Below are positions 8,035 through 18,300 of a DNA stretch of 64,000 bases, in pieces; position 1 is the first letter of the stretch, and each line of letters opens with the position of its first letter. The position numbers were made by a program, and so were the translations under genes. The notes under the pieces are model-generated. The model saw nothing but the letters and a program-made list of their open reading frames with translations. It did no database searches and was not told the origin of the DNA. Where the stretch lies: NCBI GenBank assembly GCA_023132895.1, contig JAGLXL010000006.1, positions 1 through 64,000 on the forward strand, read 5' to 3'. Origin of the DNA: Nanobdellota archaeon. Its GTDB lineage: Archaea; Nanobdellota; Nanobdellia; Woesearchaeales; JAGLXL01.

Positions 8035-9180
8035 ATGATAAAAAGCAAAACAATATTAAAACTAGAAAGAAGATTTGGTAAATCAGAAATAGATGTAGTT
8101 TCAAAATTTGGAAATAATTATTTCAACGGCATCAAAGGATGGCAGTTCCCAAAGGAAAAATTAAAGCAAGCTAATAAAATTGGCCAATTATTGACTATGG
8201 ACTTAGATTTTCCTGGAAATAGATGCGCTTTAAATTGTGTTTATTGTTTTGCTAAGGTAGGAGAACAAACAGGAACATATTACAGACCAGATAAAGGAGA
8301 CGAACCTCTTACAATTGAAGAAATAAAATCACATTTACTTGAGGCAAAAGATGTGGGGCTAGAAAGTACTAAAATTATTGGTTATAGAGAGCCCTTTGAT
8401 AATCCTGGAATTTATGAATTCATTGATTTTGCCGCAGAACAAGGAATTCACTTAGTTATTTTTACTGCACTTTATACTCTTGGAGAAAAGAGATTTGATG
8501 GAAATTTAGAAAAAGCTATTGGTTTTTTGACAGAAAGAGATGTTTCTTTAATGGTTAAATTACATACCTTAGATATAAAAAAAGAAGATGCTATTGTAAG
8601 AAAAAAAGGATATTCTGAAATCAGAGATAAATATTTGAAAATATTACTGGATGATGGAAGATTTACTGATAAATCTACTACACGGTTAGGAATAGAAAAT
8701 GTCATAGCTTCTCAAGATATTAATGAATTATTAGATATTTACAAATATTTCAAAATGTATAGAAATGTGTTTGTAGATTTAGATCCTCCAATTCCAGTTG
8801 GAAGAACAGGAACATTAGAAGAGGCTGAAAAGGCAGGATTAATGCCTCAAGATAAATTAAGAGAACTTTGTGTTAGAACTTATCGAATCAATCAGGAGTA
8901 TGGAATCCTCTTTAATGGTATTTCTCCATATTTTGGTGGAGACCCATGTAGTCAATTACCTAATGGACTTTACTTAACACTTTCGGGTAAAGTTTTAACA
9001 TGTTGCGGAGGGGACGAAGAAATAGGAAATGTAAGAGAAAATTCATTAAGAGAAATTTTTGAAAATAATCCTCATAGAGCAAATGAGTGTATTTATCACG
9101 CCTGTCCATATAGAGAAAAAACAAGAATTTTAACAAAAGAATTTTTAGAAAAAGTTAATTCGACTCTTGATAAGCAGTAA
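8035..9180 (+). CDS. Radical SAM/SPASM domain protein
   Basis: 381 residues. The radical SAM cluster motif CxxxCxxC is at C64, C68 and C71 (NRCALNCVYCF). The C-terminus carries a SPASM-type cysteine set (DPCSQLPNG, LTCCGGDEE, NECIYHACPYRE) and the GNVRENSLREIFEN phrase common to SPASM enzymes. These proteins modify peptides or build cofactors, but no candidate precursor peptide is evident within 1 kb, so the substrate is open. The likely regulator is the divergent tandem-HTH Lrp-type protein. A TATA-like stretch (ACTATATAATT) lies immediately before the start, too close to serve a leaderless transcript from this ATG; the promoter is more likely further upstream in the 100-base gap. Confidence 0.9.
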   Translation: MIKSKTILKLERRFGKSEIDVVSKFGNNYFNGIKGWQFPKEKLKQANKIGQLLTMDLDFPGNRCALNCVYCFAKVGEQTGTYYRPDKGDEPLTIEEIKSHLLEAKDVGLESTKIIGYREPFDNPGIYEFIDFAAEQGIHLVIFTALYTLGEKRFDGNLEKAIGFLTERDVSLMVKLHTLDIKKEDAIVRKKGYSEIRDKYLKILLDDGRFTDKSTTRLGIENVIASQDINELLDIYKYFKMYRNVFVDLDPPIPVGRTGTLEEAEKAGLMPQDKLRELCVRTYRINQEYGILFNGISPYFGGDPCSQLPNGLYLTLSGKVLTCCGGDEEIGNVRENSLREIFENNPHRANECIYHACPYREKTRILTKEFLEKVNSTLDKQ

Positions 9181-9212
9181 CCTTTAAAAGTCAGCCTTTT
9201 TCTTTAATTCTC

Positions 9213-9821
9213 ATGAAAGCTTTATTGTTACTCTCAAGCGGAATCGACTCTCCTGTGGCTGGCTATCTGATGATTAGGCAGGGCTATTCTATTTTTGGGA
9301 TTCATTTTGAGCATAGTGGTGATAAGAAGAATCTTGCTAAGGTTAAGAAGCTGGCTAAGAAGATTGGAATCAAGAAGTTATTTTTAGTTAATAATTTGAA
9401 GAATCAAGAAATGATTGCTGAGAAATGCAATCGGCGTTATCAATGTTTGATTTGCAAAAGATTGATGTATAGGATTGGTGAGGCAATTGCAATACGCGAG
9501 GGAATTGATGTTTTGATTACAGGCGAGAATCTGGCACAAGTTGCTTCTCAGACATTGACTAATATACAATTGCTGGATAAATCTGTTAAGATCAAAGTGT
9601 TAAGGCCATTGCTTGGTTTTGATAAAACTGAGACAATGAAGATTGCTAGAGCGATTGGAACTTATGATATTTCAATTGAGAAGTCTGCTGAGTGTGTGTT
9701 TGTGCCAAAGTTTCCAGTGACTAAAGGGAAATTAGCAGTGGTTGAAGAAGAGGAGAGTAAGTTGGATATTAGTAAAATCATAAAAATCAACTTAAAAGAT
9801 TGTATAGAAATTGATTTTTAG
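9213..9821 (+). CDS. ThiI-like PP-loop ATPase, stand-alone
   Basis: 202 residues corresponding only to the adenylation/PP-loop domain of ThiI-type tRNA 4-thiouridine synthetases. The PP-loop is SSGIDS (residues 8-13). The ThiI-characteristic CxxC is at C78 and C81 (RYQCLICKR), followed by TGENLAQVASQT, and ECVFVPKFPVT near the end. The THUMP and ferredoxin-like domains normally at the N-terminus of ThiI, and the rhodanese domain of bacterial ThiI, are absent. It may work with a separate RNA-binding protein or on a different substrate. It follows the radical SAM gene with 32 bases between and is followed by a hairpin-rich gap. Confidence 0.82.
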   Translation: MKALLLLSSGIDSPVAGYLMIRQGYSIFGIHFEHSGDKKNLAKVKKLAKKIGIKKLFLVNNLKNQEMIAEKCNRRYQCLICKRLMYRIGEAIAIREGIDVLITGENLAQVASQTLTNIQLLDKSVKIKVLRPLLGFDKTETMKIARAIGTYDISIEKSAECVFVPKFPVTKGKLAVVEEEESKLDISKIIKINLKDCIEIDF

Positions 9822-9828
9822 GACACGA

Positions 9829-9872
9829 GGAAAACAAAGTTTTCCAGTGTGCCAAAAATGCAGGGCATTTTT
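9829..9872. other. Two tight intergenic hairpins
   Basis: GGAAAAC-AAA-GTTTTCC (9829-9845) and AAAAATGC-AGG-GCATTTTT (9854-9872) sit directly after the ThiI-like gene. Both have three-base purine loops. The second ends in a T-run, so together they could form a transcript end, but similar hairpins in other gaps also precede genes. Confidence 0.55.
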
Positions 9873-9968
9873 AAGCATGCCAAAAAAACAAAAAATCATA
9901 TAAATCAAGCCTTGTTTTTTTGTGCATAATAGAAAATAATTTAAAATCAGTTGAAATAGTTGAGATTA

Positions 9969-11387
9969 ATGATTAAAGTCTTTAATACATTGGGGAAAAA
10001 GAAACAAATTCTGAAAACAATTAAAGATAAAACTATTACTATGTATTCCTGCGGACCAACTGTTTATGATTTTATTCACATTGGGAATGCCAGGACTTTC
10101 TTAGCTTTTGATGTGATTGCCAGGTATCTGAAGTATCGGGGATATAAGGTCAAGCATGTCCAAAATATCACTGATGTAGGTCATTTGACTGAATCGGAAT
10201 TGGCTGAAGATAAGATTTTGAAGGCAGCAGAGAAGGAAAAAGTGACGCCTCTACAGATTGCCAAGAAATATACTGAGAAGTATTATGAAGCTATGGAAAA
10301 GTTGAATTGGAACAAGCCTGATATTTCTCCTAAGGCAAGCGAGCATGTTAAGGACATGATTAAATTAGTTGAGGTGTTGTTGAAAAAAGATTTTGCTTAT
10401 GAAGTTGATGGAACAGTTTATTTTGATATTTCTAAATTTAAGAATTATGGGAAATTAAGCGGGAATACTTTGGAGAAATTAGAAGCAGGTGGTTCGGCGC
10501 GAATTAAGAAAGAAGAAATTGCAGAGAAAAAACATCCTCATGATTTTGCACTTTGGTTTAAGGCTCCTAAGGATCATGCTATGAAATGGAAATCACCTTG
10601 GGGAATGGGATATCCAGGCTGGCATATTGAATGTTCGGTGATGAGCTCTAAATATTTAGGGCAGCCATTTGATATTCATGGAGGGGGCAAGGATTTGATT
10701 TTTCCACATCATGAAAATGAGATTGCCCAAGCTGAGGCGGCTAGAGGCAAAAAGTTTGTTAATTACTGGCTGCATTCTGAATATTTGAAGATTAATGGAC
10801 AGAAAATGTCGAAGTCATTGGGTAATTTCTTTACGGCTGAAGAATTTATTTCAAAGCATGGGGCTCAATTAACTCGGTATTTCTTGATTTCTAAGCATTA
10901 TCAGACTGAATTGAATATTACTGATGCGGCTATTGCTGCTGCTAAAGAAGGTTTTGATAAATTGAAGAATACGGTTGTGGCTGTTCAGCATAAGATCGTG
11001 AATAGTCCTAAAGGTGTGGATTCAAGAGTTGTTAAGGAGTTTGAGAAACATAGAGTTAAGTTTATCAAGGAGATTGATAATAATTTTAACACTCCGGGCG
11101 GGTTTGCGGCGATATTTGATTTAGCCAAGGATTTGAATGTTTATGAAGGTAAAGCTGGGACTTTACAAGCTGGTTTGGATTTGTTGTTGGAAATGACTGG
11201 AGTTTTGGGCTTGGTTTTGGTTGAAGATGTTAAAGTTCCTAAGAAGATCAAGGATTTAGTAGCTAAACGTGAATGGGCTCGTTCTGAGAAGAAATGGTCA
11301 GAAGCTGATAAACTGCGTGAGGAGATCAAGAAGCTAGGTTATGGTGTGGATGATACTAAAGAAGGAACGATTGTAAAGAAAATATGA
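9969..11387 (+). CDS. cysS: Cysteinyl-tRNA synthetase
   Basis: 472-residue class I synthetase that charges tRNA-Cys. The HIGH-equivalent is HIGN (residues 37-40, FIHIGNART), and a zinc ligand Cys is at C28 in SCGPTVYDF. The [14 protein letters not shown] zinc/substrate region and KMSKSLGN (about 278-285) are intact. I use the ATG at 9969 rather than the TTG at 9960, because MIKVFNTL is the normal N-terminus. The stop codon overlaps the start of the next gene (ATGA), so cysS and the isochorismatase-like gene are coupled. A TATA-like CATATAAAT near 9898 could be the promoter. Confidence 0.96.
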   Translation: MIKVFNTLGKKKQILKTIKDKTITMYSCGPTVYDFIHIGNARTFLAFDVIARYLKYRGYKVKHVQNITDVGHLTESELAEDKILKAAEKEKVTPLQIAKKYTEKYYEAMEKLNWNKPDISPKASEHVKDMIKLVEVLLKKDFAYEVDGTVYFDISKFKNYGKLSGNTLEKLEAGGSARIKKEEIAEKKHPHDFALWFKAPKDHAMKWKSPWGMGYPGWHIECSVMSSKYLGQPFDIHGGGKDLIFPHHENEIAQAEAARGKKFVNYWLHSEYLKINGQKMSKSLGNFFTAEEFISKHGAQLTRYFLISKHYQTELNITDAAIAAAKEGFDKLKNTVVAVQHKIVNSPKGVDSRVVKEFEKHRVKFIKEIDNNFNTPGGFAAIFDLAKDLNVYEGKAGTLQAGLDLLLEMTGVLGLVLVEDVKVPKKIKDLVAKREWARSEKKWSEADKLREEIKKLGYGVDDTKEGTIVKKI

Positions 11388-11947
11388 AAGCCGCCTTACT
11401 AATCATTGATATGCAAAATGACTTTGTCAAAGAAGGAGCTCTCTTTGAAGTCAAAGGCATCAGAAAAAACATCGAGGATTTCAAGAACCTCATTAACAAG
11501 TGTCGGGAAAAAGGCCTACCACTTATTTATTCTCGGCACTGCTACACTCCAGAAAACAATCCTATTGAAGCAAAATTATTTCCCAATCTAGAAAAAGGAG
11601 GCCTTAGAAAAGATACTGAAGGCTGGCAGATCTATAGTGAACTCAAACCCCAAGAAGGAGATACTGTTATAGATAAAACCAGGTATGATACTTTCTTCAA
11701 AACTGAACTCAAAAGCATCTTAGCCTCCAAAAATATTGACACAGTTATCATCACCGGCACCCTCACTAATGTCTGTTGTGAATCGACTGCCCGAGCTGCC
11801 ATGCAACATGATTTTAATGTTATTTTCTGTTCAGACCTTAACCATTGTTCAAGAGAAGAAATTAAAAAACATACTCTCAAAACCATAGAAATTTATTTTG
11901 GCCAAGTTATGAGTTCAAAAGAAATCTTGGAATTAATTAACAGATAA
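11384..11947 (+). CDS. Isochorismatase/nicotinamidase-family cysteine hydrolase
   Basis: 187 residues with the Asp-Lys-Cys triad of the family: D9 in IIDMQNDF, K98 in IDKTRYDTFF, and a Cys at about 131-132 in TGTLTNVCCESTARAA, next to the cis-peptide-type TGTLTN. Family members hydrolyse nicotinamide, isochorismate or N-carbamoyl compounds. The specificity cannot be read from these motifs alone, though nicotinamidase in NAD salvage would fit a reduced genome (inference). It overlaps cysS by four bases and is followed by a convergent gene. Confidence 0.9.
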   Translation: MKAALLIIDMQNDFVKEGALFEVKGIRKNIEDFKNLINKCREKGLPLIYSRHCYTPENNPIEAKLFPNLEKGGLRKDTEGWQIYSELKPQEGDTVIDKTRYDTFFKTELKSILASKNIDTVIITGTLTNVCCESTARAAMQHDFNVIFCSDLNHCSREEIKKHTLKTIEIYFGQVMSSKEILELINR

Positions 11948-11996
11948 AAAGAATAAAAAGAAAAAGAAATTATTTGTTAGGCATGATTCTGAACAT
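11946..11996. repeat. Duplicated 3' tail of the zinc-ribbon gene (copy 1)
   Basis: About 50 bases that repeat the last nine codons and 3' flank of the DUF5679-like gene (copy 2 at 12448-12501) with only a few differences. On the minus strand it would still read MFRIMPNK plus stop. It lies just after the stop of the 132-residue membrane-protein gene, so the two copies flank that gene as direct repeats. Confidence 0.7.
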
Positions 11997-12395
11997 TTAA
12001 ACAAACAAATCAGCAAGACTTTCCTCTTTCTCTTCTTTTTTAGTATATTTTCTAATTAATTCGTACCCTGCAGATATTATGTTGGTTCCAACTACTGCCG
12101 CACCCAAAATCAAAAAATTTTCATTAATAAATGAGGGTTCTTCTGAAAAATTTATCAATGAATGTCCAAAAAATTTACTAATAACAAAAAGTTCTCCGAG
12201 AACACCAATCGGAAGTGTTACCAAACCAAGACCCGCTAAAACCTGCTCAGATGAAATGGTATATTTATGATTCTTTGAGTCATAGCTTTTCTTGAGACGA
12301 TTGTATTGTTGTCTAAAAAAAGTAGGGAAATAATGATAAGAGAATTGACCATACAAACCATTAATAACTCCCTCTAGCGCCCATTTAAATCTCAT
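11997..12395 (-). CDS. Small membrane protein of unknown function
   Basis: 132 residues with two hydrophobic stretches (about residues 51-74, VLAGLGLVTLPIGVLGELFV; and about 90-112, NFLILGAAVVGTNIISAGY). They are joined by a short loop and followed by an acidic/lysine-rich tail (KYTKKEEKEESLADLF). The N-terminal 45 residues are basic and aromatic. I see no family signature. It lies between two direct-repeat copies of the zinc-ribbon gene's 3' end, which suggests it arrived with a local duplication. Confidence 0.65.
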   Translation of the reverse strand: MRFKWALEGVINGLYGQFSYHYFPTFFRQQYNRLKKSYDSKNHKYTISSEQVLAGLGLVTLPIGVLGELFVISKFFGHSLINFSEEPSFINENFLILGAAVVGTNIISAGYELIRKYTKKEEKEESLADLFV

Positions 12396-12447
12396 TTCTA
12401 GTATTTTAACATAAATATTAACTTATAATACTTTTGGTGATAAAAAA

Positions 12448-12501
12448 TAAAAAGAATAAAAAGAAAAAAAGAAATTATTTGTTAGGCATAATTCTGAACA
12501 T
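12448..12501. repeat. Duplicated 3' tail of the zinc-ribbon gene (copy 2, in situ)
   Basis: The parent copy of the 11946-11996 repeat. It covers the A-rich 3' flank and the final codons of the DUF5679-like gene. Confidence 0.7.
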
Positions 12502-12633
12502 AGTTGTTCCGCATTTCGGGCATTCTCCTTTCATTGCTCTTCGAGTTGTTCCGCCTTTGCCCTTCATCGTGACCTCTTTACCGTTTTTCATTTCTCTTTT
12601 TGCTTTGCATTTAACACAATAAGCTTCAACCAT
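12475..12633 (-). CDS. DUF5679-like mini zinc-ribbon protein
   Basis: A 52-residue protein read on the minus strand, opening MVEAYCVKCKAKREMKNG and closing with CPKCGTTMFRIM. The two CxxC knuckles (CVKC at 6-9, CPKC at 38-41) and the central GKGGTTRRAMKG match the small DUF5679-type zinc ribbons found in archaea and some bacteria. A ribosome binding site (GAGGTGA) lies at the right distance upstream. The protein is probably nucleic-acid binding, function unknown. A promoter motif lies about 70 bases upstream. Confidence 0.85.
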   Translation of the reverse strand: MVEAYCVKCKAKREMKNGKEVTMKGKGGTTRRAMKGECPKCGTTMFRIMPNK

Positions 12634-12700
12634 TTTATATTCACCTCACAATGTTGTTCTTATTTTATCTTGTTTTAAACTTACTTTAACATAAAATTTG

Positions 12701-12718
12701 TTTTTATTTAAAAATGTT
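12701..12718 (-). promoter_or_regulatory. Promoter motif upstream of the zinc-ribbon gene
   Basis: On the minus strand this reads AACATTTTTAAATAAAAA, the same extended BRE/TATA-like word found before valS, the subtilase gene, the AbrB-like gene at 24.7 kb and asnS. Confidence 0.6.
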
Positions 12719-12737
12719 TGGTTTATTTTAAGCTAAA

Positions 12738-15176
12738 TTAAGCTAAATTTATGCCAATTTTAATTGGAAGCTTGTCTGTGGCGATGTTTGCTTGTTTGCT
12801 AAAACCAATGTTTTGAGCGTGGGTGGCTGCTTTAATGTCGTCTTGAGTAAGTTTAACTAAAGATTGGAAACCTTTGATTTTTTCTGAATGTAAGACTAAA
12901 GTTTTTATTTCTGCTTTTAGGCTTAGGTTTTTAGAAGCTTTGAATTTTCTGACGGCTGAGATGACTTCAACTGCAATATCACCTGCTTGTTCTGCCTTCT
13001 TATCAATTTCTTTTTTATTAGCTTTAGGCCAGTCAGTGATGTGGATGCTCTTGGCTCTTTCTTTTTTATCAAAGTATAAGTGGAAGATTTCTTCGGTGAT
13101 GTGAGGGACGATTGGAGCCATAAGTTTAAGGGTGTTGAGAATTAATTGGTATAAAGCGTACTGGGCACTTTTTCTTTGTTCTTGGCCTCGTTTATCTGGG
13201 TTGTAGAGGCGGTCTTTGACAATTTCCAAGTAATTATCGCACATAAACCAGAAGAATTCTTCTGTTAATCTTTTGGCTTTGCCGATTTTATATTGGTCAA
13301 ATAAATCTGTGGCTTCTTGAATAACTTTGTTTAACTTGGTTAAAAGCCATTTGTCCATGGTTTCTAACTGTTTGGGTTTGGACTTGAAATCCTCTAAATG
13401 CATAATTCCAAATTTAGAAGCATTCCAGAGTTTTGTTAAGAAGCGTTGACCAGTAATGAGATCTTTTTTTTGGAAAGGCAGGTCTTCGCCAAAAGTAGCA
13501 GTGCCAACCCAGTATCTGACTGTGTCAACATCAAATTCTTTTAATAAATCATCTGTCCAGACAACATTGCCGAGGGATTTGTGCATGCCTTTGCGTTTTT
13601 CATCCAAGACATAAGTGCCAATAGCAATATCTTTCCAAGGAATTGATTTGAAATGTAAGAATGATTTGAGGATGGTGTAAAAGGCCCAGGTTCTGATGAT
13701 ATCATGAGACTGGGGTCTTAGGCTGAGAGGGAAGATTTTTTTGAACTGGTCTGGTTTTTCAAGCCATCTTGAGGCAATTTGAGGTGTCATGGATGAGGTC
13801 ATCCAAGTATCAAAGACATCTTGTTCTGGTTTGAATTTATCTGAGCCGCATTTACATTTTGTTTTGGGTTGGGATTCAGTTGGGTCAACTGGAAGTTCTT
13901 TTTTATCTGGGAAAACTGGCTCTTCACATTTGGCGCAATACCAGACAGGCATGGGAACGCCATAAAATCTTTGTCTGGAGATAATCCAGTCCCAGCCTAA
14001 ATTATTAGTCCAGTCTTCAAAACGTTTGAAGTAGAATTCAGGATACCAGTTGACTTTTTTAGCCTGCTTGATGAGGTCTTTTTTGTATTTTAAGGTTTTG
14101 ATGAACCATTGTTTGGTGATGAGGTATTCAACTGGTGTTTTACATCGCCAGCAAGAGCCGACAGTCTGCTCTAAATCTTCTTGTTTGATAAGTTTATTTT
14201 GTCTTTTGAGTTCTTCTAAAATTTCTTGTCTTCCTGTTTTGAGACTGAGGTTGGCAAATTTACCAGCTAATTTGTTTAACTTACCGTCTGGTGTTAGGCC
14301 GATTTTGAGAGGGAGTTTGTGTTTTTTCCACCATTCAATATCTGAGTTGTCTCCGAAAGTACATATCATGACTATTCCTGAGCCAAAGTCCTGGTCAACT
14401 TTTTCATCTGTTCTGATTTTGACTTTTTGATTGAAGATGGGAACAGTAGCTTGTTTGCCAATGAGTTTTTTATAGCGCTTATCGTTAGGGTGGACAAAAA
14501 TGCCAACACACATAGGTAAAAATTCTGGTCTGGTGGTGGCGATTTCGATTTGATTTTTGTCGTCTAAGTCAAAGTAAATGTAGTTGAGTTTTGTTTTTCT
14601 TTTGAGGTCTTCAACTTCGGCCTGAGCCAGAGCTGTTTGATGGTAGGAGCACCAGATAGTTGGCTCTTCTCCTCTGTAACAATCGCCTTTTTCGTATAAA
14701 TCGAGGAAAGACATTTGGGCAACTTTTTGTGCTTCTGGTTCTATTGTAGTGTATAATAAATCCCAATCATAAGAATGTCCTAGAGCCTTGAAGACATTAT
14801 CAGCATAAGCTTTTTCAATGATTTTGCTTTCTTTTCTACATAATTTTCTGAATTCAGCCCGGGTGGTGTCTTTTTTAGAAATCTTGTATTTTTCTTCAAC
14901 GTATTTTTCTGTTGGCAAGCCGTTATTGTCAAAGCAAGGTGCAAAGTAAACATTAAAGCCATTCATTCTTTTGTAACGGGCGATGATTTCAAATTGAGTG
15001 TAATGCAAAGCATGGCCTACATGAAGGTGTCCTGCTGATGCGTATGGTGGCGGGACGTCTATGGAGTAAATTGGTTTTTTTGATTTAGGATCAAATTTGT
15101 ATAACTTGTTCTTTTCCCAGTATTTCTGCCATTTAGCTTCTGTTTCTTTGGCTTGGTAACGCTTAGGAAGTTTCAT
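12738..15176 (-). CDS. valS: Valyl-tRNA synthetase
   Basis: 812-residue class Ia synthetase charging tRNA-Val. The HIGH motif is HVGH (about 52-55), and the editing-domain region contains IATTRPEFLP. Zinc-finger-like pairs CWRC and CAKC are present, as is the family-typical FDTWMTSSMTPQI. The KMSKS loop is degenerate: GMHKSLGN at about residue 532 rather than KMSKS(K/L)GN, keeping only the second lysine. The C-terminal anticodon-binding helical domain is present, but the long C-terminal coiled coil of bacterial ValRS is missing. It is transcribed from a promoter word 20-35 bases upstream, so the mRNA is probably leaderless. Confidence 0.95.
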   Translation of the reverse strand: MKLPKRYQAKETEAKWQKYWEKNKLYKFDPKSKKPIYSIDVPPPYASAGHLHVGHALHYTQFEIIARYKRMNGFNVYFAPCFDNNGLPTEKYVEEKYKISKKDTTRAEFRKLCRKESKIIEKAYADNVFKALGHSYDWDLLYTTIEPEAQKVAQMSFLDLYEKGDCYRGEEPTIWCSYHQTALAQAEVEDLKRKTKLNYIYFDLDDKNQIEIATTRPEFLPMCVGIFVHPNDKRYKKLIGKQATVPIFNQKVKIRTDEKVDQDFGSGIVMICTFGDNSDIEWWKKHKLPLKIGLTPDGKLNKLAGKFANLSLKTGRQEILEELKRQNKLIKQEDLEQTVGSCWRCKTPVEYLITKQWFIKTLKYKKDLIKQAKKVNWYPEFYFKRFEDWTNNLGWDWIISRQRFYGVPMPVWYCAKCEEPVFPDKKELPVDPTESQPKTKCKCGSDKFKPEQDVFDTWMTSSMTPQIASRWLEKPDQFKKIFPLSLRPQSHDIIRTWAFYTILKSFLHFKSIPWKDIAIGTYVLDEKRKGMHKSLGNVVWTDDLLKEFDVDTVRYWVGTATFGEDLPFQKKDLITGQRFLTKLWNASKFGIMHLEDFKSKPKQLETMDKWLLTKLNKVIQEATDLFDQYKIGKAKRLTEEFFWFMCDNYLEIVKDRLYNPDKRGQEQRKSAQYALYQLILNTLKLMAPIVPHITEEIFHLYFDKKERAKSIHITDWPKANKKEIDKKAEQAGDIAVEVISAVRKFKASKNLSLKAEIKTLVLHSEKIKGFQSLVKLTQDDIKAATHAQNIGFSKQANIATDKLPIKIGINLA

Positions 15177-15193
15177 GTTTAAGAGAAAGATGG

Positions 15194-15212
15194 GTTTTTA
15201 TTTAAAAATGTT
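15194..15212 (-). promoter_or_regulatory. valS promoter (BRE/TATA-like)
   Basis: Minus-strand AACATTTTTAAATAAAAAC, centred about 27 bases before the valS ATG, which fits a leaderless archaeal transcript. Confidence 0.65.
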
Positions 15213-15314
15213 GCTTTAATTTCTTAATTAATACAATATTTATATATTTTTTAAAATATACCAAACCAACATTTTCCGAAAATCAGAAGTTATAAAATAT
15301 CCTTTAAATCAAAT

Positions 15315-18300
15315 TTAAGTAGACAGATTAGTAGACATATTTATCTGCACGACACCAGTCATTAAAGTAGTATTTCTCAATATCCGCCGAATTCCACCAC
15401 AAATCACCACATTTCCTCCAGGCCAACTGCTACTTAAAATAGGATCATAATCAACAATTCCTTTAGTGTTGTCATCATAGTAATCCCAAACTCTAACATT
15501 TTGACATATATATGTCCCCCACCAATTATTTTCTGCTGTGACATTGCCTCTTTGAGAATTATAAAAATCATAATTGGTGTTGTTGAAGATGTTGTTATAA
15601 GAGATGTTGTTGCCACTGCCAACAAAATCTGTAGAACCAAACCTAATGCCTTCAACGTTATTTGAGATATTATTATACAACAAAACATTATTAGAGGAAG
15701 GATCACTAACAGAACCATAAAATAAAATCCCTTGATAATCTGAATTTGCTATATTATTAATCAAATCATTATTACTAGACCTTTCTATTCTAAAACCAGC
15801 CCAAACATTATTTGTGGCACTGTTATTGATTAACTTGTTATTATCAGATACGAAAAGCATAAAACCAGCTTGGATATTATTTAAAGCACTGTTATTAATC
15901 AAATTATTATTATCAGACAAACTCAACTCAATACCCACATTGGAATTGTTCATTGCTCTGTTGTTAGTCAAATTGTTATAATCAGAATTTTGTAATCTGA
16001 TACCTTTAGAATTATTCATTGCTCTATTGTTAATTAAGTTATTGTTATCATAATATTGCAAACGTATGCCATACTTAGAATTATTGTTGAGGGTATTATT
16101 ATCAAGAATACTTTGTTGTGCGTGGCTATAATAAATTCCTTCCAGATAAACTCCTTCACTAAAATTATAGATTTTACAATTTTTAATCGTCAAGCCATTT
16201 TTAGCATAAGCCACTACACCATAACCAGAACCATTGCCAGTTAAACTATAACCCTTGCAATCCAAAACAATATTATTTGCCCCAAGAGTAAAACAAGTCC
16301 CATTACTTGTTAAGCTTTGACTTAAATTTGTATCTCGAGTTAAGGTTTGTCCACAGGCCGGTGGTGGAATTGTACAATTCGCTGGACTTCCACTCGGCCA
16401 GCCACTATTTAAAATCGGATTGTAATCAACAATTCCATTACCACTATAATCATAATAATCCCAGATTTTTAAATCAACATTAGGACATAAAGTAGTTCCC
16501 CACCAATTATTTTCTGCTGTCACATTATTAACTTGAGCATTATTTAAATTCCAGGTGTTATTGTAAATATTATTGTATGAAATATTATTACTGACACCAA
16601 CTGTATCTGTAGACCAAAACTTAATGCCTTGTGTGTTATTTGAAATCTCATTGTATAAAATAGTATTATTAGAAGAATAACCATTGGTTGCATCGCCAGA
16701 AAGAAAAATTCCTGCAGAATTGCTTAGAATAGTATTATTTAACAAGCTATTGTTATTAGCACTTTCTATCTTAATACCACCCCCACCAGACCAACTTTGT
16801 ATAAGGGTATTATTAAAAACATAATTGTTAATCAAATTATTGTTATGTGATTTAAAAATCACAATTCCTTGCCCATCATTATTTGAAATGGTGTTATTGG
16901 CCAAGGTGTTGTAATCCGAAGACCACATTATAATCCCTGACTGTTGATTTCCTAAATTATTCGAGACGGTATTGTTGATTATATTGTTATTATAAGAGAC
17001 ATAAAATAAAAAGGCATGTGCGTAAGAAGTATTTGATGCAATATTATTAACTATTTTGTTATTATGATTAAAACCATCTATCTCGATTGAATAAGTATTA
17101 CCTGTAAGAATATTATTCGCTACCACAGAATCGTCAGTCCAATGTAATCTTATTCCATCACCATTGTTAACAGCATTATTCCTTACAGTCATATTAGAAC
17201 AGAAAATTAACTCTAAATGACCAGAATCAAGATTTTCTATAACTTGGTTATGTTGATTATAATAATAATGTAATGTTTTATTCCCAACTTTATTTGAAGT
17301 ATCTATTGAATGATTGCCTTGACTAAAATTGTATGCCCAATTATAAAAATTAAACCGGCGGTTATTGTACATATTATTATTTGTTAAATTGCTGTTAACC
17401 GAACCAGATAAATAAATACCGTCAGTAAAATTCGTCACTCTACAATTTTTAATTTTCACGTTAGAATGGTCAACAAATATTCCATTGTAATACCCTCCAC
17501 CAGTTAACCTATGCCCAGCACAATCCAAAGTAACATTATCAGCTCCAATTGAAATACAATTACTATTAGAATTAATATTATTGGCTAAAGTTACACTTGC
17601 CCCAGCAAAATTAACCTTGGCATCACAATCTTCACAACTAAAACAATGGCTTTGATTATTGATTGTATTAAAAATAAGCCTGTCTTCACTAACTCTGTTG
17701 TTATTGTCTGAAACCAGTAACTTTAAGGTATAAACAGCGTCTTGAATGAAACTGGTATTCCAACCAGTCAAAATTCCATCACTCACAGGGGTGTTTGAAC
17801 TATGTATTAAAGTCCAGCTAGTTGGTTCTTTTCCTTGCCCATAATAAATTGTATAATTTAAAAAATTATTCAGACAAGTTGCTGTTCCATTGATATTAAC
17901 ACTTCCCCTGAATGCTCCTATGAAGTTATAGGTGTTAAATTCAGCAATACAAGGAGTTACATTCAACAGAATTGCTGCCAAAGCATCAACCCTGCCCCAG
18001 CCTTGTGTCCGATGGTCATAGCCAATATCAACTGCTGTATTTCTTAAGGCCATTTTTGTTTCTGCAGTTGTCCAGTTGGGATATTTTTGTTTTAATAAAG
18101 CTGCTAAGCCAGCTACATGAGGTGTGGCCATTGATGTCCCAGATATGGCTACATGTTGATTATCAACACATAACCTACTGGGCCAAGCATTAGCATGCCT
18201 GGCGGCACAAATAGAAACACCGGGTGCCACTACATCTGGTTTAATAGCTCCAACTGAAGTTTCGCCGCGAGAGCTGTAGTAGTAAAGACCATCACTTTTA

